DNA from: JBBPXY01 sp038200435
GTDB lineage: Bacteria; Actinomycetota; Thermoleophilia; Solirubrobacterales; Solirubrobacteraceae
Assembly (NCBI GenBank): GCA_038200435.1
Contig: JBBPXY010000070.1
Location: forward strand, 1-27,977
DNA length: 27,977 nt
Reading direction: 5' to 3'
Shown: one piece after another, positions 23,148 through 27,977 of the stretch
How positions within the stretch are numbered: the stretch's first letter is position 1
How the letters are laid out: every line of letters begins with the position of its first letter
Program-made: the position numbers and the translations under genes
Notes under the pieces: generated by a model
What the model was told of the DNA's origin: nothing
The model's input: only the letters and a program-made list of their open reading frames with translations
Databases searched by the model: none

Positions 23148-23726
23148 ATGACGCAAAAGACAGCTATGGCCTTCGCCTTCTCGGTGCTCATCTCGATCGC
23201 CGGATGCGGCGGCGCGTCCTCCTCCCCGTCGAAGTCGGCCTCCCAGCCTTCGGCCGACGCCAAGTCCGCGGCCACCGGGGACATCCCGGACAATCAGGCC
23301 TTCCTCACGTACCGCGACCCTTCGGGCTACACGATCGAGTACCCGGAGGGATGGTCTCGCCGCGGCTCGGGCGCCAGCGTCACCTTCCAGGACAAGGCCA
23401 ACACGATCGAGGTGCGCGTGACGCGCGCGCCGGCGCCGACACTCGCAGGGGTGCGATCCGGTCTCGTGGCGGAGCGGCGGGTCGATTCGACGATCACCCC
23501 GGGTCGCGCCCAGGCGGTCCACCTCAAGTACGGCACGGCGATCATGGTCCGCTACACACGGCAGGGCAAAGCGGACCCCGTGACGGGCAAGCGCCCGCTG
23601 CTGCTCGTCGACCGCTACGTCTACGGCCGCGCCGGCCGGGTCGCCACGGTCGATCTCGCGACTCCGAAGGGCGTGGACAACGTCGACGCCTATCGCATGA
23701 TCAGCAACTCGTTCAGATGGCGCTGA
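23148..23726 (+). CDS. Lipoprotein, PsbP/LpqN-like
   Basis: A 192-residue lipoprotein. The signal peptide ends in lipobox SIAGC (C20), followed by a Ser/Ala linker and a domain from about residue 50 that starts FLTYRDPSGYTIEYPEGWS. That opening is typical of PsbP/LpqN-like single-domain lipoproteins (DUF1795-like fold), and the domain ends with the ISNSFRW strand. The start at 23148 follows the -10 element by six bases and has no ribosome site. It is the first gene of the ABC-transporter operon, with a 10-bp overlap to the first ATPase, so it probably works with the transporter on the outer face of the membrane, perhaps binding its substrate. Confidence 0.83.
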   Translation: MTQKTAMAFAFSVLISIAGCGGASSSPSKSASQPSADAKSAATGDIPDNQAFLTYRDPSGYTIEYPEGWSRRGSGASVTFQDKANTIEVRVTRAPAPTLAGVRSGLVAERRVDSTITPGRAQAVHLKYGTAIMVRYTRQGKADPVTGKRPLLLVDRYVYGRAGRVATVDLATPKGVDNVDAYRMISNSFRWR

Positions 23727-24436
23727 GAAGCCTCTACGTCGAGCCGGAGGCCGAGGGCGAAGAGGCCGTCCCGCCCGCGCTCGAGTGTCTCGACGTGTTC
23801 AAGATCTACCGCTCGGGCCCGGTGGAGACGGTCGCGCTGCGGGGCCTTGACCTGCGCGTCGAACGCGGCGAGCTGGTGGCCGTGCTCGGTCCGTCCGGAT
23901 GCGGCAAGAGCACGTTCCTGAGCCTGGTCGCCGGGCTTGATCAGCCCTCGGCCGGAGAGGTTCGCGTCGCCGGGCACGCCCTGAGCCGGCTCGACGAGCA
24001 GGAGCTGGCGCGCTACCGGGCGCGCGAGCTGGCCATCGTCTTCCAGAGCGACAACCTCTGGCCGGCGCTGAGCGCCGAGGAGAACGTCTCGACCTCCCTC
24101 CGCTTGGCTCGCTCAGCCGCGGGCGGCGATGCGGCACAGGTGTCGCTTGCGTCCTTCGGTCTCGCCGCGCGGGCGAGGAACCGAGCCCGCGCGTTGTCCG
24201 GCGGGGAGCAGCAGCGTGTCGCGATCGCCGCCGCGGCGGCGCGCCGCGCGCCGCTCGTGCTGGCTGACGAGCCGACCGGTGAGCTCGACGCGCGCAGCGA
24301 GCAGGTGGTCCTCGACGCCCTGGTCGACCTGCGCGACACCGCCGGCAGCACGGTGGTGATCGTGACTCATTCCGAGCGGGTCGCGAGCCGGGTCGATCGA
24401 GTGATCGAGCTGCACGACGGACGGGTCGCACCGTGA
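23717..24436 (+). CDS. ABC transporter ATP-binding protein (LolD/MacB type), first copy
   Basis: A 239-residue ABC ATPase with Walker A GPSGCGKST at 58-66 (K64), Q110 in VFQSDNLWP, signature LSGGEQQR from 160, Walker B VLADEPTGELD with D184-E185, and switch H218. All catalytic residues are present. The DEPTGELD box and SERVASRVDRVIEL end are typical of LolD/FtsE/MacB-like ATPases that serve FtsX-type permeases. An about 20-residue acidic N-terminal extension precedes the domain. ATG at 23717 overlaps the lipoprotein gene by 10 bp. It overlaps the second ATPase gene by 4 nt and probably pairs with it. Confidence 0.93.
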   Translation: MALRSLYVEPEAEGEEAVPPALECLDVFKIYRSGPVETVALRGLDLRVERGELVAVLGPSGCGKSTFLSLVAGLDQPSAGEVRVAGHALSRLDEQELARYRARELAIVFQSDNLWPALSAEENVSTSLRLARSAAGGDAAQVSLASFGLAARARNRARALSGGEQQRVAIAAAAARRAPLVLADEPTGELDARSEQVVLDALVDLRDTAGSTVVIVTHSERVASRVDRVIELHDGRVAP

Positions 24437-25134
24437 CACCGGCGACCGCCACCCGGCCGTCCCTCGCTTCGTGCGTCGGCCTCGGCGTCTCCCACGGGCA
24501 GGGGGAGGCGCGCGTCGACGCTCTGCGCGACGTGACCCTCGACGTCCCCGGCTCCTCGACGGTGGCGCTCTGGGGGCCCTCCGGCTCGGGCAAGACCACG
24601 CTGCTGCACGCGCTCGGGGGCCTCGTCGAGCCGACGGAAGGGACGGTTTGGTGGCGGGGTGAGAAGCTGTCCTCACTCGACGCCCGCGCTCGCGGGCGGG
24701 CGCGCGCGGGCGGGATCGCCTACGTCTTCCAGGGCTCGAATCTCCTGCCGCATTTCACCTCGTTCGAGAACGTCGCCTTCGCGCGCTGGGCAGCCGGTGA
24801 CCCGGCGGGGCACGGCGCGGCTGAGCTGCTCGAGTTGGTCGGCCTCGGCGCGAAACTCGACTCCCTGCCCTCCGAGCTCTCGGGCGGAGAGGCCCAGCGC
24901 GTCGCGGTGGCGCGAGCATTGGCTCAGCAGCCCGCGCTCCTGCTCTGCGACGAGCCGACCGGGCACCTCGACTCCGACACGGGCGCGCGCGTCCTCAACC
25001 TCATCGACGCCGCCCAGCTGGAGTTCGGCTTCGCACTCGTGGTCGCCACGCACGACGCTGACGTCGCGGGCCGGTACGAGAAGACCGTCGAGCTCGAAGA
25101 CGGCCGGGTCCAGGCGGGCGAGAAGACGCGGTGA
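24433..25134 (+). CDS. ABC transporter ATP-binding protein (LolD/MacB type), second copy
   Basis: A 233-residue ABC ATPase: Walker A GPSGSGKTT with K54, Q100 in VFQGSNLLP, signature LSGGEAQR from 149, Walker B LLCDEPTGHLD with D173-E174, and switch H207 in ATHDAD. It is catalytically complete but clearly different from the first copy, so the pair is probably a heterodimer on one two-domain permease. Start is GTG overlapping the previous TGA (GTGA, 4 nt), and its own stop overlaps the permease start in the same way. Translation of the three transporter genes is thus coupled. Confidence 0.93.
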   Translation: MTPATATRPSLASCVGLGVSHGQGEARVDALRDVTLDVPGSSTVALWGPSGSGKTTLLHALGGLVEPTEGTVWWRGEKLSSLDARARGRARAGGIAYVFQGSNLLPHFTSFENVAFARWAAGDPAGHGAAELLELVGLGAKLDSLPSELSGGEAQRVAVARALAQQPALLLCDEPTGHLDSDTGARVLNLIDAAQLEFGFALVVATHDADVAGRYEKTVELEDGRVQAGEKTR

Positions 25135-27833
25135 CCCCACGCCGTCTCGCCTTGGCCGGGATGCTGCGCGCGCCCGGACGCACCGCGACCCGCGTGGTGG
25201 TGCTCGCCGTGGCCACAGCGCTCCTCGGCTCGATGCTCCTCTTCGTCGGCAACTCCCTGCGCACGGTCAGTGCGGGGGCAGTGCGCGCTGTCCCGCTCGA
25301 CTGGCAAGGGCCCGTCTCCTCCTACGCGCAGTCCGTCGGCGTCGCTCGCGGCGTGGCCTCCCAACCCGGCGTGCTCCAAGCCTCCGCCACCGCGACCGCT
25401 CCCTTCACCGGGGCCAGCGGGACCGGCCCTTCGGGCGCGACGAGCTCGAGCAGCGGCTCGGTGCTGGCGGTGCCACCCGGCTACGAGCGCCATCTGAGTA
25501 CCTTCCGGCTGCTCCAGGGGTCGGTGCAGCCTGGCCGGGTGGTGCTCGACCAGCAGATGGCGGCCACCCTCCAGGCCCGGATCGGTGGCACGGTGGCTCT
25601 GAAGCCGAGCGCTCGAGCGCGAGCCGTCCCGTACCGCGTGAGCGGCATCGCGGTGGTGTCGTCGCCCGACGTGCTGTTCCAGCCGTTGAACCCGCAGGCG
25701 GGGCCGGCCCCGGCTCAGCCACCGGCGAACATCGCGATCCTTCCGATCGGCACCTTCGCACGCACCTACGCACCTGCGCTGCGCGCGCTCACCCCTCTGA
25801 ACGTCGGGTCGAGCGCGCAGCCCGGCGCCCAGGACGGGGTGCAGTGGCAGGTGCAGGTCCAGCTCGATCCCCGTCCGCTGTCGGCCGGCAGTCCCTCTCA
25901 GGCCTACGGGCTGGCAAACCAGGCACGCAACCGGGTCGAGCGCTCGCTTCCGGGCAAGGTGCAGTTCGTCGACAACCTGGCCGACTCGCTCAACACCGCC
26001 GCCGGTGACGCGCTCTACGCGCAGGCGCTCTACCTCAGGCTGGCACTACCCGGCGCCCTCATCGCCCTCGGACTGGCCTACCTTGCCGCCCTCGGCACGG
26101 TCGAGCGCGATCGGCGCGATCTCGCGCTGCTTCGCGCCCGCGGCGCCAGCCGCCGCGATCTGCTGAAGCTGGCGGGGGTCGAGAGCGCCGCGATCGGCTT
26201 GATCGCCGGCGTGTTGGGCTCGGGGATCGCCTTTGCGGCGGTCTCTGCGCTCATCGGCGGCGGCGTCGGGCTCACGCCGGCACGCGCAGTGGTCACCGTG
26301 CTTGCCTGCGTCGCTCTTGCCGTGGCCGGAGCGCTCGCGGCCCGGCTCGGGGCGAGCGCGTCCGTTCTGCGCGCCAGCGTCTCCGAGAGCCGCCGCAGCG
26401 CTCAACGTCAGGGACGCCCACTGTGGCAGCGGTTCTACCTCGACCTCGTCGCGCTCGCCGTGAGCGGGCTCGTCTACTGGCTGACCGTCAGCACCGGCTT
26501 CTCGGCCGTGGTCAACCCCGACTCCAATCCCACACTGTCGCTCTCGGTCTACATGTTCTTCGCGCCCGCACTGCTGTGGATCGGCGCAACGCTCCTGCTC
26601 GTGCGGCTCCGCGGGCGGGGACTCGCCTGGCTGGCCCGGCGAATCGCCGGCGGCCGGGCAGACTCGACGCGTTCCTTCCTGCTGGTCAGCGCAGGCCGGC
26701 GCGGCGCCGCGATCAACCGCGGCCTGGTCGTGGTCGGCCTTCTCCTCGCGTTCGGGGTCAACCTCGGGTTGTTCTCGGCGACCTACGACCAGCAGGCGGC
26801 CGTCGACGCCCAGCTGACGCTCGGCGCTGACGTGACGGCCTCTTCGCCGCCCGGCGTGACCGCATCGCGCGGACTCGAGCGGCGCATCGCCGCCGTACCC
26901 GGCGTCCGGGCCACCACGTCGCTCGATCACTCCTACTCCTACATCGGTCCCGACCTGCAGGACACCTACGGCATCGACGCGCGCACCTTCCCCCACGCCA
27001 CGACGCTCCGCGACTCCTACTTCGTCGGCGACAGCGCGGCCTCGGCGATAGCCCGCCTCAAGCGCACGCCCGACGGCATCCTGGTCTCAAAGGAGACGAT
27101 CACCGACTACTCCCTTCGCCGCGGCGACCTCCTGAAGCTCAGGGTGCTCGACCGCCCGAGCGGGCGGTTCCGCGTCGTGCCCTTCCACGTGGCCGGCGTC
27201 GTGCAGGAGTTCCCGTCCGCGCCGAAGGACTCCTTCATGGTGACCAATCTCGGCTATCTGGAGAAAGCCAGCCGGGGCAGCGGCCCGAACGTCGTCTTCG
27301 CGAAGACGAGCGGATCACCACCCGTGGTCGCCAGCCGCGTTGCCGGCGCGACCCGCGGCAGCGGCACCGAGGTCAAGGACATCCGCGCGCAGGCCCGCCA
27401 GACAGCCACGGCGATCACGACGGTCGACCTGGCGGGTATCAGCCGCATCGAGCAGCTCTTCGCGATCCTGCTCGCTGCGGCCGCGATGGGACTGTTCGTG
27501 GCGCTGAGCGTTGCCGAACGCCGGCACGAGCTGGCCACCATGGCCGCCCTCGGTGCACCGCTGAAGTCGATCTCCGCGTTCGTCTGGAGCGAAGCGGCGG
27601 CGGTACTCGCGGCGGCGCTCGTGCTGGCCGCGGTGTTGGGTTTTCTCCTCTCCGAGATGTTGATTGCGATGTTGCAGCACGTCTTCGATCCCCCTCCCGA
27701 CGCCCTCGCGGTGCCGTGGCTCTTCCTGGGCGGCCTGGCGGCAGCGGCTATCGCCGCGACTCTCGCCGCCGCCGCGCTGTCCGCGCGCAGCCTGCGACGG
27801 CTACAGCTCGGGTCCGTGCTCCGCGAGCAGTAG
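25131..27833 (+). CDS. FtsX/MacB-type ABC transporter permease, 900 residues, two FtsX domains
   Basis: A long permease with ten predicted helices: TM1 at about 20-40; a first extracytoplasmic region of about 260 residues (Ser/Gly-rich around 90-115); three helices at about 306-408; three middle helices at about 437-552; a second external region of about 215 residues; and three last helices at about 773-883. Both FtsX cores show the typical ERDRRDLALLRARGASRRDL and AERRHELATMAALGAP coupling loops. This layout is that of actinobacterial MacB-like exporters and lipoprotein-type mechanotransmission pumps rather than importers. The GTG at 25131 overlaps the second ATPase stop (GTGA). It is the last gene of the operon, 27 bp before a hairpin. 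Confidence 0.92.
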   Translation: MTPRRLALAGMLRAPGRTATRVVVLAVATALLGSMLLFVGNSLRTVSAGAVRAVPLDWQGPVSSYAQSVGVARGVASQPGVLQASATATAPFTGASGTGPSGATSSSSGSVLAVPPGYERHLSTFRLLQGSVQPGRVVLDQQMAATLQARIGGTVALKPSARARAVPYRVSGIAVVSSPDVLFQPLNPQAGPAPAQPPANIAILPIGTFARTYAPALRALTPLNVGSSAQPGAQDGVQWQVQVQLDPRPLSAGSPSQAYGLANQARNRVERSLPGKVQFVDNLADSLNTAAGDALYAQALYLRLALPGALIALGLAYLAALGTVERDRRDLALLRARGASRRDLLKLAGVESAAIGLIAGVLGSGIAFAAVSALIGGGVGLTPARAVVTVLACVALAVAGALAARLGASASVLRASVSESRRSAQRQGRPLWQRFYLDLVALAVSGLVYWLTVSTGFSAVVNPDSNPTLSLSVYMFFAPALLWIGATLLLVRLRGRGLAWLARRIAGGRADSTRSFLLVSAGRRGAAINRGLVVVGLLLAFGVNLGLFSATYDQQAAVDAQLTLGADVTASSPPGVTASRGLERRIAAVPGVRATTSLDHSYSYIGPDLQDTYGIDARTFPHATTLRDSYFVGDSAASAIARLKRTPDGILVSKETITDYSLRRGDLLKLRVLDRPSGRFRVVPFHVAGVVQEFPSAPKDSFMVTNLGYLEKASRGSGPNVVFAKTSGSPPVVASRVAGATRGSGTEVKDIRAQARQTATAITTVDLAGISRIEQLFAILLAAAAMGLFVALSVAERRHELATMAALGAPLKSISAFVWSEAAAVLAAALVLAAVLGFLLSEMLIAMLQHVFDPPPDALAVPWLFLGGLAAAAIAATLAAAALSARSLRRLQLGSVLREQ

Positions 27834-27860
27834 CGCCCGCGACCGCTCGCCGGACTTGGG

Positions 27861-27881
27861 GCGCGACTGATCCAGTCGCGC
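27861..27881 (+). terminator. Hairpin after the transporter operon, terminator candidate
   Basis: GCGCGACTG-ATC-CAGTCGCGC is a perfect 9-bp stem with a 3-nt loop, 27 bp after the permease stop. It lacks a T tract but is the only strong structure at the operon end. Confidence 0.5.
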
Positions 27882-27963
27882 TGCGAACGGAGTACCTTCC
27901 CTCTACAGGGCGGCTCGCGCAGCAGTACCTCGGTCGTCAAAGGCTCAACCTTGGGGGTCCCTC

Positions 27964-27977
27964 GTGACTGCTCCATC
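27964..27977 (+). CDS. Possible start of the next gene (partial)
   Basis: GTG at 27964 begins V-T-A-P and is preceded at suitable distance by GGGGG. The gene would run off the right edge, and too little is visible to judge it. The rest of 27882-27963 shows nothing recognisable. Confidence 0.25.

Noticed and set aside
21027..27833. Reading the kinase and transporter as a classical BceRS-BceAB module
   Set aside because: The kinase has a large external sensor domain and full HAMP, there are two ATPases, and the permease is FtsX/MacB-like with two large external domains, unlike BceS and BceB.
1..27977. tRNA, rRNA, CRISPR, insertion sequence or prophage
   Set aside because: No cloverleaf, rRNA-like stretch, spaced repeat array, transposase or integrase was recognised on either strand; long-range repeat search by eye is limited.

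Overview
The window is high-GC DNA with GTG starts, dense 1-4 nt gene overlaps, lipobox lipoproteins, an F420-dependent oxidoreductase, and an Arg/Val-rich C-terminal tail on a secreted hydrolase. These features point to an actinobacterium, most plausibly of the Thermoleophilia/Solirubrobacterales type. This placement is inferred from gene content, because no rRNA or tRNA gene is present.

Left part (1-9 kb): a zinc alcohol/formaldehyde-type dehydrogenase (cut by the left edge) lies downstream of a PadR regulator with a palindromic operator candidate. An MBL-fold hydrolase diverges from a likely four-gene operon: 3-hydroxyisobutyrate dehydrogenase-like oxidoreductase, a frameshifted PfpI/DJ-1 protein, a SnoaL-like cyclase and a small membrane protein. 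An F420/LLM oxidoreductase converges on that operon. An MpsC/DUF2294 protein and a secreted CocE/X-Pro-peptidase-like hydrolase follow.

Middle (9-15.8 kb): a fused MFS exporter/arylsulfotransferase of about 1012 residues diverges from a low-complexity lipoprotein across a 22-bp palindrome. Next are a PAPS-type sulfotransferase, an esterase and GDSL hydrolase pair, and a small four-helix membrane protein.

Right part (15.7-27.8 kb): this looks like one regulon. An OmpR-type response regulator and histidine kinase are followed by a duplicated COG4705-type membrane protein with a cytoplasmic nucleotide-binding-like tail. A kelch lipoprotein, a YVTN-propeller lipoprotein and a DUF2156 (lysyl-phosphatidylglycerol synthase-like) membrane enzyme form a second unit with 4-nt overlaps. 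A lipoprotein, two ABC ATPases and a 900-residue FtsX/MacB-type permease form a third. All three promoters plus the regulator's own promoter region (four sites) carry the same direct repeat, GTTCAGG/GTCAGG twice at exactly 11-bp spacing. Each repeat has the same orientation to its gene and is followed 9-11 bp later by a -10-like hexamer lying only 4-10 nt before the start codon. I infer an autoregulated envelope-stress or antimicrobial-defence regulon, largely expressed from leaderless mRNAs. This is the most notable thing in the window.

No tRNA, rRNA, CRISPR array, insertion sequence or phage gene was recognised, and no gene-free stretch exceeds 300 bases.
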